Part shown: positions 11,517-22,455 of the stretch, piece after piece
How the letters are laid out: each line of letters opens with the position of its first letter
Numbering within the stretch: the stretch's first letter is position 1
From: Gliomastix tumulicola
Taxonomy: Eukaryota; Ascomycota; Sordariomycetes; Hypocreales; Bionectriaceae
Reading direction: 5' to 3'
Assembly (NCBI GenBank): GCA_001599755.1
Contig: BCHX01000001.1
Location: 372,001 to 436,000 of the forward strand
DNA: 64,000 bases
Made by a program: the position numbers and the translations under genes
Notes under the pieces: model-generated
The model's input: the letters and a program-made list of their open reading frames with translations, nothing else
The model's database searches: none
What the model was told of the DNA's origin: nothing

Positions 11517-13485
11517 ATGGGTATCGTCACTCGCATCAATGACGGTGTTGCCCAGAGCCCCGTGGGCCGCTGGTTCCAGCTCGAGGGCTCTGGTGCTGTA
11601 AGTTCTCCTGAGATTGGTGTCGTATGACTGTTGCCCTGGCTGACCGACTCGTCCACACAGTCTCGTGAGCGTCCCGGATCGCGCTTCCTCACTGAGCTGC
11701 GCGCCGGCGTCATCTCCTTCTTCGCCATGGCCTACATCCTGGCCGTGAACTCGAGCATCGTCTCCGAGTCGGGCGGCACCTGCGTCTGCGAGAACGCCAC
11801 CGACACGGATCCCTTCTGCGCCATTGACCCGGACTATCTCCTCTGCAAGAACGATGTCAGGCGCGATCTGGTTACGGCCACGGCCGCCATCACGTCTCTG
11901 ACCACTGTTGCTCTCGGTGTCTTCTCCAACATGTGAGTTGTGCTACGTACACGGGCCGGCGAACGGTCCGTCTGAGAGAAGGAAGTGTCATGGGACTTGG
12001 ACTGACTCGATGTGAAACAGGCCCGTTGGTATTAGCTGCGGTATGGGACTGAACGCGTACCTCGCCTTCGAGGTCGTCGGCTTCCACGGCTCCGGACCTG
12101 TCCCGTACGAGGTGGCCATGACGGCCATCTTCGTCGAGGGTCTGATCTTCTTCGGCCTCACTATCTTCGGTCTGCGTCAGTGGCTGGCGCGTGCTATCCC
12201 CAAGTCCATCAAGCTCGCGACCGGTGCTGGTATCGGTCTCTTCCTCACGCTCATCGGTCTCACCTACAGCGAGGGTATCGGCCTGATCGTCGGCGCCGTG
12301 TCCACGCCTGTCACTCTCGCCGGCTGCGCGCCCGAGTACCGTCTCGAGGACGGCACGTGCCCGGGCTCCCAGAAGATGCGCAACCCCACGCTCTGGCTGG
12401 GCATCTTCTGCGGCGGCATCCTCACCGTCATCATGACCATGTTCCGCGTCAAGGGTGCCATCCTGATCGGCATCCTGCTCGTCTCCATCGTCTCCTGGCC
12501 CCGCGGCACCTCCGTCACCGCCTTCCCGTACACGCCCATCGGTGACGACGACTTCAACTTCTTCAAGAAGGTCGTCGACTTCCACCCCATCGGCCGTATC
12601 CTTGCCGTCCAGCGCTGGGATATCAGCTCCTACGGCGGCCACTTTGTGCGTGCGCTCATCACGTTCCTGTACGTCGATATCCTCGACTGCACGGGCACGC
12701 TGTACTCCATGGCCCGCTTTGCCGATCTCATCGACGAGCGCACCCAGGACTTCGAGGGCTCCGCCACGGCCTACCTTGTTGACTCTCTCGGTATTACCAT
12801 CGGCGCTGTCTTCGGCACGAGCCCCGTCACCGCCTTCATCGAGTCTGGTGCCGGTATCAGCGAAGGCGGCAAGACGGGCCTGACGGCCGTCTCCACGGGC
12901 ATGTGCTTCTTCGTGTCCATCTTCTTCGCGCCCATCTTCGCGTCGATCCCCTCGTGGGCGACGGGCTGCGTGCTCATCCTCGTCGGCTCCATGATGGTCC
13001 GCGCCGTCACCGAGATCAACTGGCGCTACATGGGCGACGCCATCCCGGCCTTCCTGACCATCGCCATCATGCCCTTCAGCTACTCCATCGCCGACGGCCT
13101 CATCGCGGGCATCTGCAGCTACATCGCCATCAACACCCTCGTCTGGGCCATCGAGACCGCCTCCATGGGCCGCCTCACGGCCTCCAACAAGCACGAGAAG
13201 GAGCCCTGGACCTGGCGCATCCCCGGCGGCCTCCTGCCCGGCTGGCTCACGCGTCTCGCCCAGGGCAAGAAGGACTTCTGGCGTCCCTACGACTCGGGCG
13301 CCGACAGCGACAACGACCACAACAACAACGGCGGCAACAGCGGCCGTGGCTCGGCTGCCGCCGGTGAGGTCACCGACTTCGAGATGGCCAAGTACTCGCC
13401 TCAGGGGTCGCAGTGGGTGAAGCCCGGTGAGCCGCTCGAGCACAACAGTGCTACTACTACCACCATCACTGGCGGCAAGCAGTGA
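11517..13485 (+). CDS. azgA: AzgA-type purine permease (adenine/guanine/hypoxanthine)
   Basis: Model: join(11517..11597,11661..11932,12021..13485), 605 aa; introns of 63 and 88 nt join in phase. The protein is a polytopic membrane carrier with about 12-14 hydrophobic segments. It opens with ELRAGVISFFAMAYILAVNSSIV, the diagnostic first segment of the AzgA branch of nucleobase transporters. PVGISCGMGLNAYLAF and GTSPVTAFIESGAGISEGGKTG are the conserved signature segments that line the substrate site. The loop with several Cys (GGTCVCENATDTDPFCAIDPDYLLC) lies between the first two segments, as in fungal AzgA. Known members import adenine, guanine and hypoxanthine by H+ symport at the plasma membrane. 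The hydrophilic tail is Asn/Gly-rich (DNDHNNNGGNSG), as expected for regulated endocytosis sites. Length is normal. The symbol follows the Aspergillus family name, and orthology was not tested. Confidence 0.93.
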
Positions 13486-15159
13486 TAGGTTTGGGCTCTC
13501 ATTTGATAATAAATACCTGATTGATGCGCTAGTGCCTGATTGAGGGGATTTTTTTTATTTTTTATTTTTTTCCGTTGCATATAGCGTGGGAAATGTTTAC
13601 ATAGACTTTTTTGTGCTTGAGTTGTAGTAATAAATCGCTGTATTATCTTTATTGATCTGATCTGATCTGATCTGGTGTCTGTTCCATTCTTTTGCGCCGG
13701 CACGCCACGCTTCTTTCTTAATTGTACTTGAGTTCAAGCCACCGCGGTCTAAGAGTAAATGGCTTGAATGAAATCCCATTTCCAATACCCGTCAATAGTC
13801 GCATCGCAAAATTGCCCGTAGTTCAGACCTTGTGTCATGTCACGTTCGTATAGCGACCAATTGATGGCCTCCAGTGACGAGGATCCGGGGAATGGGCGAG
13901 GATTTTCTCTAGCCCACACCATATTTTTTCCCCCTTCCGCACGCTGCCTTATGTCGATGCCATCGGCCATCCTTGCTGTTTGTCTAGGACCACGCCTGTT
14001 GACATTCAAAATCCCTGTCACCGCTCTTTTTTTTCCCTTCTCCAGAGCAAGCCTTCCTGCCACGTGGAGACGTGGGCTAGCCTGGGAGATTGGAGGCGAA
14101 CTGGGGAGGGCAACGAGGGGACCTTTGGTCCTGGAAGCCGCCTTTGCCTAAGGGAAAAGATTCCGTGGGACTTCGTGATGACGACGACGACTCGGCAGTT
14201 CAACGAACAAGGACCAGGGAAGCTGAAAGCGCACGGGATGGGGAAGGCATACGAAAAGGACCATGGCGCAATGGACAAAGTGCGGAATCAACGGCCCTCT
14301 CGCTTAGGCAAGAGTGATAGATTATATGGGGCCCTAACATGAAGATCGTCGCGATCCACGCTATTTCACCGAGTCTTTGGGGATACCTTGTGGCCTCTTC
14401 GCTCGACGGGCGCGTTGTCCCCTGGTCGAGCGTCACTGACAGCTGCTGGGGGGTTGGGCGCTTGATGCTTGCTAGCGTTGACCGGGGCCTTGGGAAAGAC
14501 GGAAAGACGTCAGGGCGTCTCTCTGGTCGGTAGGTGGTAGTTTGAATTTGTTCCCTCACCGTATGTTCTGTCAGGGCCGTGATGTCGGGATTCCCTCTGC
14601 GAGATGCTGTTTCGGGCATCTGTCCTTATCTGTTCAGGACAGGCACGGCATGTCATATCCACCTTGTTCTCGCTTCGAGGCAGCCAAGTCTGTGGCATTC
14701 CGCTTCTGGTCATGCCTCTTCTGGTGCGGAAGGTGGTACAAAGGAGTGGACGAACTGGGCTGCTGGGCTCTGTCAAGTGGTTGGAAAGGATCTCAGGCCT
14801 GCTACGAGGTGTCCAGCCAGCTCTTTGCGTCATTGATATAACATCGGGCAAGTCTTTTGCATGAATATGAGCTGGAAGCTCATTTCACGGATGCCAGATG
14901 TCACCAGCCTGTTCTGTCATGGCTGCGATTGTCCGTGCGTGAACCCAGGTTTGTATTCCATCATTGTATGTGCGCCTTTGCCTGCCTCGAAAGTAGTGGT
15001 TCTATTCTATTCGTGTCTCTAATCCGCATAGATCGACCTGTCAGTCGTTGTAACCATGCTGCCTCCGTGTTGGGTACAGGGTGGTGTAGGGTAGGCAACC
15101 AGAGCCGCCCTCTCGATGCCTCACTCTTCTGAACTGGCAGCGGGTGGTAGCTTCGCATT
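13486..15159. other. 1.7-kb interval, no gene seen
   Basis: It contains the 3' region of the permease (T-rich tract near 13550-13572) and a short pentamer repeat. Open frames on both strands are short and overlapping and look like chance. Confidence 0.6.
13653..13672. repeat. (TGATC)4 pentamer repeat
   Basis: Four exact TGATC units. Confidence 0.9.
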
Positions 15160-16739
15160 CTAGAGACGCGGCTTGATGCTTGACTCTGTTGAGACCTGCT
15201 GAGCGCCCCTCGCCGCCTCGTTCAACCTCCTCCACATGTCCTTCCGCAGCTCATGACCCTCCATGAAGGCGCGGAACCATTCCCTCTTGAACGTGGGCAG
15301 CCTCCTCCCGACGCCTCCCTCGCCCTCACCTGGACCAGCCAGCCTCCGCAGCGTCTCAAAGTAGTCCTCGAAGTCCGGGAAGACGAGCGTGAACTTGGGC
15401 CCGTCACCCACCCGCCTGATCCTGTCCTCCTCCCACCGCTGCATCTCCTCGACGTCCGGCAGCGTGCCGCGACCCGCGAGCAGCCGCGCCGCATACACAG
15501 CCTGCCACTCAAAGATCTTGAACGTCAGACCGGCGCCCACGGCGCCCACGAACAGCAGCGTCGGGTCGTGCCGCCAGACGACGTGCTGGTACAGATCCGG
15601 GACGCGGTTGTTGCGCGTCGGCACGCCGGGCAGGAAGGGCAGCGTCCAGCTGTAGCCCGTGCCGAAGATGAGCGTGTCGACGTCCTCGAGGCTGCTGCCG
15701 TCGATAAAGTGCACCGTGCGGCCCGCGATGCGCCGGATGGACGTGTGGTTCTGGATGTGCGGGTGGTGGAAGGCGGCGTCGCCGAAGTAGCCGTTGAAGG
15801 TGTGGCCGATGGTGACGGCGTGCACGGGACGCTGGGCGACTTGGGTGAGGTCGACGGCGATGTCGGCCGCTGAGACGGACGCGCCGACGGTGATGACTCG
15901 CTGGATGGTCTTGTTCAGCATGAGGCCAGGATGTGTTCGTTTTGGGGGGAGGGGGGCCGACTCACCTTGTTCTTGTACAGGTCTCGCCCGCGGAAGTGCT
16001 TGCTGTGGATGACGCTCCCGGGCCTCGACGCCTCAAACTGCTCCAGCCCCTCGATGGCCGGGATAAACGGCACAGAGTAATGCCCGCTCGCGACGACGAC
16101 CGCGTCAAACGTCTCCGTCCACCAGTAGTCCCTCTCCGCGCCCTCCCTGCGCAGCGTCAGCCGCCACTCCCCGCCGAGCTTCTCCGCCCGCTCGACGGTC
16201 GTGCTGTACGAGATGAAGTCCTCGTAGCCGTTGCGCCGGACCAGGTCCGTGATGTACTGCCGCAGGACATGCCAGTGCCGGAAGGGCGTCGTCGGGCCGT
16301 ACAGCGCCGTGGAGCGCTCCGTGGCCGCTGCGGGGATGGGCTCCCTGGAGAAGCACATGGCGGCGTGGTCCACGTTTGTCTCCAGGTAGGGGTAGATAGA
16401 GGACTCGGTGAAACGAGGCTGGCTGGACTTGGGCGTGTAGGAGGGGAGGCGCTCGGGGATGGGGAGCGGGGGATCAGCTGTCCGGGCTGCCAGCTCGGAC
16501 AGGTTTGTGACGGTCGGCGGACGCTCATTGTCGCCGATCCTGAGTGAGAGTCAGTCTCTCCCTGTCTCTGCTGAGAAGATGAATTGGGCTATTACTGACC
16601 AGCAGCCTCCAGGACCTTCACGGCGCTCAAACACCCGGATCACGTCAAACGTCTTCTCCTGGGCGAGCGCGTCAATTGAGATGGACCCAGCCGGGCCCAG
16701 CCCAATGACGGCCACGCGTTTTATGGGACGATCAGCCAT
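15160..16739 (-). CDS. Flavin-containing monooxygenase (FMO-like)
   Basis: Model: complement(join(15160..15900,15966..16539,16600..16739)), 484 aa; both introns join in phase (TG|G makes Trp47). It carries the two dinucleotide folds of class B monooxygenases. The FAD fold is at the N-terminus (VAVIGLGPAGSISIDALA, residues 9-26), followed by FERREGPGGCW. The NADPH fold is VITVGASVSAADIAVDL from about residue 240. Between them, FEASRPGSVIHSKHFR fits the FMO signature FxGxxxH-xxx-F/Y in loose form. ATGTGYSW-like LIFGTGYSWTLPFLPG is the usual third conserved stretch. These enzymes put one oxygen atom on N, S or C atoms of small substrates, using NADPH and O2. No signal peptide. It shares a 780-bp upstream region with the divergent MFS gene, which suggests joint control; the substrate is unknown. 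A TG repeat lies just before the ATG. Confidence 0.88.
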
Positions 16740-17519
16740 TGTGTGTGTGTGTTCTTGTAAAAGGCTCCTCCACTCTCCCACGGCGACTGTGACCGAGACT
16801 GGGAGAACCGATGGGCTGGCAGGACGAGGTGAAAATAAGCGTTTGGCCCTCGGGTCGATGGAACACTTTTCAGTTGATCCAGCCCGAGAGAGGCGGGAGA
16901 AGGGCCCCTGCTAGCCGTTGTGAGCTAAAGCGTGCGTCTTGGGGCCTGCCAATCACGCAATCCAGCGGAGCGGGGAGACGCTCCTCTGCTGGCGTCTTGA
17001 TCCTCTTGGTCTGAGGGTGGGCCGTCTGATGTCTGATGTCCTGAGCCAAGTCGTAGAGGGCATGAGTTTATTCTGACTGTATCTGTGCAGTGGATGGATG
17101 ACCTCTATGGAGGCTGAGATGAAGCTGTTCTGGGTGGTGGCTGATGGGCATTGAATCGGTGGTGCCAGCGAGAAGACCCCTGTAGCACACCTCACAATCG
17201 CCTACCGAGCCCGACAGTGGGTGAGTTGAAGGCCCCCAAACAATCGAGACATCTGGGTCTTCTGGCCTGGAGGCCGCTATGAGTGGTGTCGCATTCTGCA
17301 GCTTGGCACCGTTAAAGAGGTGTCAAATTGTTGATGGCATTTAGGGTCCCAATTGCGTGATCGTCAACAGTGGAACGCACCAAGGGAGCTCTCGAACACT
17401 TCGTCATAGTAGTTCGATCCGACGGCAGAATATCTGTATATAGCCCCGATAGAAGTGAACAGAGACCATTTCCCCATGGCGTCGGCACAGGTTTTGCGCA
17501 TGCACGCGACGCAGTGACC
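16740..17519. promoter_or_regulatory. Shared divergent promoter region, FMO and MFS
   Basis: These 780 bases separate the start codons of two divergent genes. A TG microsatellite lies at 16740-16752, against the FMO start. I could not assign transcription-factor sites or a convincing TATA box. Confidence 0.55.
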
Positions 17520-19380
17520 ATGACTGCCACGGACATCTCGCCCGTCTCTACGAACGGACCAGACGAATTGAAAACGGGGAGGATCTCCGAGGATGTTGTA
17601 GGCGGTGGTGACCTGACGGCTTCACTACCGTCTGATGCACAGTCGGAGAAGAAATGGAATCTTAAGGTGGAAGCAAAGGCGCGCCGGAAGTGAGTCTTGC
17701 CAGTTCGCATCAGGGGCATTCGAGTCACTGACCATCCAAGGGTCGACGCGTCGGTCTTGTTCCTGCTCTTCCTTGGACTGCTCGTCTTCCAGCTGGACCG
17801 CATGAACCTCGCCAGCGCACTCACGGGCGGCTTTGCCAAAGACATCAATGTCAAGCAGGATACCATCAACCTGGGCAACCAGTTGATGTTCATGGGCATT
17901 GTTGTGCTCGAGATTCCCTGCAACATGGCCCTGCAGCGGGTGAGAACTTCTTTTGTCCCCCCCGATATTGGATATGGGTGCTGATTAAGATGGAAAGATT
18001 GGCCCTCGGAAATGGATATCAGGACAGGTTTTCCTCTTCGGACTCGTTGCTACCATGCAGGTCTTCGTCAAGAACAGGGGTGGTTTCCTGGCTGCACGCT
18101 TGATGTTAGGCTTCGCCGAAGCAGGCTATATTCCGGGTGCAGTATACACGCTTTCGACATGGTATACAAAGCGCGAGCTGGCTAAGCGAGTGTCGGTGCT
18201 GTTCTTCGGCATGTTCGGCGGGAACGCCATCAGCCCAATCCTCGCCTCTGGTATCCTGAAGCTGGATAACGCGAGGGGACTCAAGGGCTGGCAGTGGCTG
18301 TTTCTGCGTAAGATCTGGTATAGTGACGGAAAAAGGGATGAGATTGCTGACTCGAAATAGTCGAGGGACTCTTCACGATCATCGTGTCGTTCATCCTGCT
18401 GCTCTTCCTCCCGGGCAGCCCAGATGTGCCTCGACCACTTGTTGGACCTGGCATCGTGCGGTTTACGAGCGAGGAGGAAGAGGTCTTGAAACAGAGACTG
18501 GACCAGGACGATCATACGGGAAAGCAACCTGGTGTTCACGGCATTACTATCGACTGGAAGCTTGTTTGGAGCACCGTGACTCACTACCGTCGCTGGCCAC
18601 ATTACGTGTCCACGTTTGCCGTGTTTTCGACCTGGTCTCCGCTGACGACATACACTCCGTCCATCATCGTGTAGGCTATCCGTTCTCGTTATTTCTTCGG
18701 AAGCTTCGAGACAAGCTGACCAGGTGTAGGGCTCTCGGCTTCGATCGTATTGCGGCAAACGCGCTTGCGGCTGTCGGTGCTTCTTTGGCTCTGCCCATCG
18801 TGTTCCTGTTCGGATATCTCAGCGACCGCACGAACAAGCGTGGAGGAACAGTGATGGCTGCTCACATCTGCTATCTTGTGGCACTGATCGTAGCTCGCCA
18901 GGTCCATCCGCATGTCGGCAAGTGGTCGAGATGGGGTCTCTGGACGGCGGTGAACAGCTTCGCGGTGGGCTACCATCCCGTGCACAACTCTTGGGTGCAG
19001 CTCAACTGCCGCGAGGCTGGCGAGAGGAGCATTGCCATCGCGTAAGTGTGTCTTTGCAAACGCTCGGGAGAATGATGCTGACTGATCTGTCGACAGGATG
19101 TGGGTGATGTCGGCCATCAGCGGTCTGATGGTTGGAACGCAGTACTTCCAGGGCAACGACGTTCCATTGTAAGTAGTATGGCGATGTCGAAGGAGTGATT
19201 GTTTGCTAATGATGCCGTCCTAGTTATCAAACTGGTCTTCGGACCATGATCATCATGGTGTCCCTGGGATTCGTGTTTGCCGGGATCCAAGTGGGAGTAT
19301 ACGTGGTCCATAATCGACGAGTGGCTGAAGGGAAGCACACGTCTAAGGGGAACTCAGAACCCATGATATACACTCCTTAG
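17520..19380 (+). CDS. MFS transporter, allantoate-permease (Dal5/TNA1) group
   Basis: Model: join(17520..17689,17741..17939,17998..18307,18361..18670,18730..19041,19097..19168,19224..19380), 509 aa; six introns of 50-59 nt, all in phase. It is a 12-segment major facilitator of the anion:cation symporter branch. After a ~55-residue cytosolic N-terminus come LFLGLLVFQLDRMNLASAL (the D-R-N of segment 1) and LEIPCNMALQR|IGPRKWISGQV, the classic segment 2-3 loop. AARLMLGFAEAGYIPGAVYTLSTWY is the signature segment 4. The middle loop holds KQRLDQDD and segment 7 ends YTPSIIVALGF. Segment 8 is followed by GYLSDRTNKRGG. Relatives import anionic vitamins or nitrogen compounds (allantoate, nicotinate, pantothenate) with H+. 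Divergent from the FMO gene, so it may carry that enzyme's substrate or product. Confidence 0.9.
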
Positions 19381-19999
19381 ATCAGTGGAGTTGATAAATT
19401 ACCTGTGCTTTGGAAGGGTGGACGAAGTGGTGGTGTATGCACCGCCTCAAGCTTTGGTGCGTTTTGAGACCTTGGTTCTTTCATGAACAGGCCTAGAGGA
19501 AGATGGCAAACGAAGCAGTAGTGTCCGCACGGTGTAAAGAAAGCGACGCGAGGATGACGCGTCTGTGAAGAAAAACGGAAGAAATGCATGTGGAAGCCTG
19601 GGGCGTGGAGGGCAGAGTGGGGGTCCGGCCTCTCTTGTTTATTCGGCCTCCCTGTGCAACAACAAGAATTGCAGGCTTTGCATCTGCCCTCACCTTCGCC
19701 CTGCCCAAACACCAACTTCGCTAGCGCAGATTTCCATCTCTTTCCATCCTCTTTCCATCCTGTCTCCATCCTGTTTCCTCAGCTTCTGCCCTGAAATAAG
19801 CACTTCCATCCTCAACTACTTTTCGTCATAGTCTCTCTACCTAAGTATGCACCGCGTGTACTGCTGGTAGAGAGTAAACACCTCCCATCGCCTCCACCTC
19901 GTATCGCCGAACAACACACGATTCTTTGCTGTTCTGTGCGAGAACAGCACGTCCCACCATGTCGGCACGCAACTTTCGAGGTCCTTCGGGAAGGGATAG
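19381..19999. other. Intergenic, 3' of MFS gene
   Basis: No gene seen. Open frames on both strands at 19490-19830 do not resemble known protein. Confidence 0.5.
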
Positions 20000-20221
20000 A
20001 GACACTCGTCCCTCAAGCTTTACACGGTCAGCGGGCCGAGCGGAATCGCGAGTTATCACTCGGGGCATTGGTACACTTGCGTCAACGGCCACGTGTTTGC
20101 GATTGGAGAATGTGGGATGCCGATGGAGGAAGCAAGGTGTGCTGAGTGCGGCGCCCGCATTGGAGGTCAGAATCACCGAATGGTTGATAGCATGACCCGA
20201 GCGAGGATCATGGAGGAGTAG
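20000..20221 (+). pseudogene. Relic of an RZ-type zinc-finger gene, 3' end only
   Basis: The open stretch runs from an in-frame TAG at 19997-19999 to a TAG at 20219-20221. From 20066 it reads HWYTCVNGHVFAIGECG, followed by MPMEEARCAECGARIGGQNH and TRARIMEE. This is the Cys/His pattern of the RZ-type finger found at the C-terminus of ZNFX1/NFX1-type proteins. The intact gene 1.7 kb downstream (20853-21896) ends with the same finger and a similar tail (ITRATNMED against MTRARIMEE). No ATG with a matching upstream domain precedes it, and the upstream frame is closed. I read it as a decayed tandem copy. It could instead be a last exon whose earlier exons I could not find, but only 620 bases separate it from the MFS gene. 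Confidence 0.65.
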
Positions 20222-20852
20222 ATGTTGCTGAGAGTTGCACGGCGTGTAAGAAGATTACGGCGGCTTTTCCGCATAAGACGACGGACAGAGAGTGATAGCC
20301 AGCCATGAGTTAGGGAAATGAATACACCAAGACTACTAGTTCAGCATCACAATGGCCACTTCCTAAACCTCGCCTCATCTACGCTGTTTACCGCAGAGGT
20401 CTCGAGTATCTAGATCGTCTACGGTCTGAATGACCGTGAACGTTCGTGGTGAGCAGATATGATCGGCCCGTACTGAGGGGCGTTGCATAAGAGTCCAAAG
20501 GCAATGCACTTTTGTGAAAGGATATATTGAGAACTAGCGAGGCCTTATGGTATTTCTTCTGGCACACACGCCGCGTTGGATCATCCTGGAATAGAATGGG
20601 TAGGCCTGGATAGCGCGACTGAAGCGTTCGTAAGAGTGTCTCGCCGAATAGCCACGGGGCGTGTGTGAGAAGAAAAGATGAAAAAGGTTGAAATTTAGAG
20701 GGCTGAAATTGAAGTGGAGTTTCTTCTCTACCTTTTTTGAGAGGTGGGATACTGTATGTTCCCAATAAATTGTGAACGCATTTCGAACGTGACCTCAACG
20801 CCTAAATCACGACCAACCCCCTCCCTGACGCGGCAGAGAACCACCAGCCACC
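20222..20852. other. Intergenic, upstream of RZ-finger gene
   Basis: No gene seen. It may contain further remnants of the duplicated locus but nothing readable. Confidence 0.5.
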
Positions 20853-21896
20853 ATGACAGACACCGCCACCTTGGACATCAGGAAGACTCCCGGTACGTGT
20901 GATTATATTTACACCTGGCCTTGTCGCGCCGCCAATCTATGTCCGCCGTGTGCTAATCGATGCGAAGATCTGCAGAAGCTGGAAGGGCATATCGACGAGG
21001 CCGAATCTGTGCTCACTGCACTTGGCAAGCCAACGAAGATCAACGACTTCAAGACTGCCCTGAAGCAGAGACATGGAGCCCTTCTGGCATTGGCAAAGCA
21101 AGTCGGTCAGTTCAACCAGGTCGCAGTGGGGGAGGTCCAGCTAGCTAAAAAGCTCCCTGAGGCAACAGTGGACGCAAGAACTGGCAGTCTGGCAGACCAA
21201 CAGCCTACAGAGCTGCCTATGGGTAGCAGTGACGGATCTCTGCCCGAATACGGCACCATCCTGGATGGACGACTGTCTCGCATCAGGATCGGGACTATTC
21301 TGCTCCAAGACCAGCTCGGTCTCTTCGACTTGGTGCCCCAGGACCAGAGGGTGGCTTTTGCCCAAGAATTGGAGGTCTCTGCTTCGACACTTTTCTCCGC
21401 ATGCGACGACCTCATCCACGAGAGCAACCTCCAGAAGCTCCCACGATACGCGGTGCTGGGCATGACTGCGTACGCTCGGGCCGTAGCAGCGATGAACTCC
21501 TCCCCGCTCGGGGATGGGGACACACTAAAGGAGCGACTTGACAAGGGGAAGCGACTCCTTGGACGAGCCAAAGAGCTTTGCGAGACACGGTTCGAGGGAT
21601 CCGAGGACCTCAAGGAGAGCGTCCAGAGCGTCCTACGACTATTTCATACGGAGCGGTATGAGGAGGTTACGGCGGAGGAGCTACAGGATATCAAAGACGC
21701 CATGTCGTCTGACCCCGACGGATGGTGTCCGGGTGTGATCCACTGGTACAACTGTCCAAATGGGCATGTGTTTGCGGTTGGAGAATGCGGGTTGCCACTG
21801 GAGGAGGCGAGATGCTACGAGTGCGATGCTCCTCTTGGAATAAAGAATCACCTGGTGGAGGGTGGTATCACTCGGGCGACGAACATGGAGGATTGA
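20853..21896 (+). CDS. Stand-alone RZ-type zinc-finger protein
   Basis: Model: join(20853..20892,20968..21896), 322 aa. The 75-nt intron is a multiple of three, so the frame is open without splicing. Its GTACGT donor, TGCTAATC branch site and GAAG acceptor make removal likely, joining TP|DLQKLEGHIDEAE. The body (residues ~15-255) is helical, with LEGHIDEAESVLTALGKP and ELCETRFEGSEDLKESVQSVL. The end is a zinc finger, HWYNCPNGHVFAVGECG, followed by EEARCYECDAPLG, with Cys, His, Cys and CxxC ligands in RZ-type order. RZ fingers of ZNFX1 and RNF213 act in RNA-linked defence or ubiquitin transfer, where they sit at the end of very large helicase or AAA proteins. Here the finger is on a small protein with no helicase domain, so a similar biochemical role is only inference. 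A relic copy lies upstream. Confidence 0.75.
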   Translation: MTDTATLDIRKTPGTCDYIYTWPCRAANLCPPCANRCEDLQKLEGHIDEAESVLTALGKPTKINDFKTALKQRHGALLALAKQVGQFNQVAVGEVQLAKKLPEATVDARTGSLADQQPTELPMGSSDGSLPEYGTILDGRLSRIRIGTILLQDQLGLFDLVPQDQRVAFAQELEVSASTLFSACDDLIHESNLQKLPRYAVLGMTAYARAVAAMNSSPLGDGDTLKERLDKGKRLLGRAKELCETRFEGSEDLKESVQSVLRLFHTERYEEVTAEELQDIKDAMSSDPDGWCPGVIHWYNCPNGHVFAVGECGLPLEEARCYECDAPLGIKNHLVEGGITRATNMED

Positions 21897-22455
21897 TGGC
21901 GAGTCTACCTTAGACGTCGAGGATGGGAGCCTTGCGTCATTGGATGCGCTCTATGGAAGGAGTTCGCATTCGGAAACGAGCGTTGTGGTTCAGCTCGTGA
22001 CTTCTTCAAGTCCCAACTGCGTTGATAACTACAGGGGAGACAAGAGCCGCTCTTGTCTCGCGCATGTCGGTCTTGAAGCTTGAACTGCCAGACTGCGGGA
22101 GAATGAAATTTCTTGGGCAAGACCCCAGCCTGTTGCTGTGCTTGGTTTCACTGCGCGAGTGGTGCACTGGCCACATGGAGGCACATTGAGGAAGGCGACA
22201 CTGTACCTGCACTTCACATCAAGGCACTTTCCGTTCCTGACCAGCATCAAGACGATTTGCACGGAATGAACGACCTGGCTATTGTTGTTTATAAAAGATC
22301 CTCCACCCCCCTCGATCTGGTTTTGTTTCTTTTCCCTCCTCCATCTCTCCCACATCATCTCATTCCACTCGTTCATCAGCCACGCATTTCACAATTATCA
22401 CTACTAGCCATTCATTTATTTATCAACCTCTCCTCTCCACTGAACATCAGCAGCC
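21897..22455. other. Intergenic, promoter of the repeat protein
   Basis: The last 170 bases contain a TATA box and a pyrimidine-rich leader. Nothing else was recognised. Confidence 0.55.
22290..22297 (+). promoter_or_regulatory. TATA box (TATAAAAG)
   Basis: A perfect TATAAAAG 166 bases upstream of the ATG at 22456, followed by a C/T-rich stretch typical of strongly transcribed fungal genes. Confidence 0.6.

Noticed and set aside
11890..13443. 517-codon minus-strand open frame
   Set aside because: It mirrors the purine permease exon; high third-position GC leaves the antisense strand free of stops. Its text is Asp/Gly/Arg-rich and unlike a real protein.
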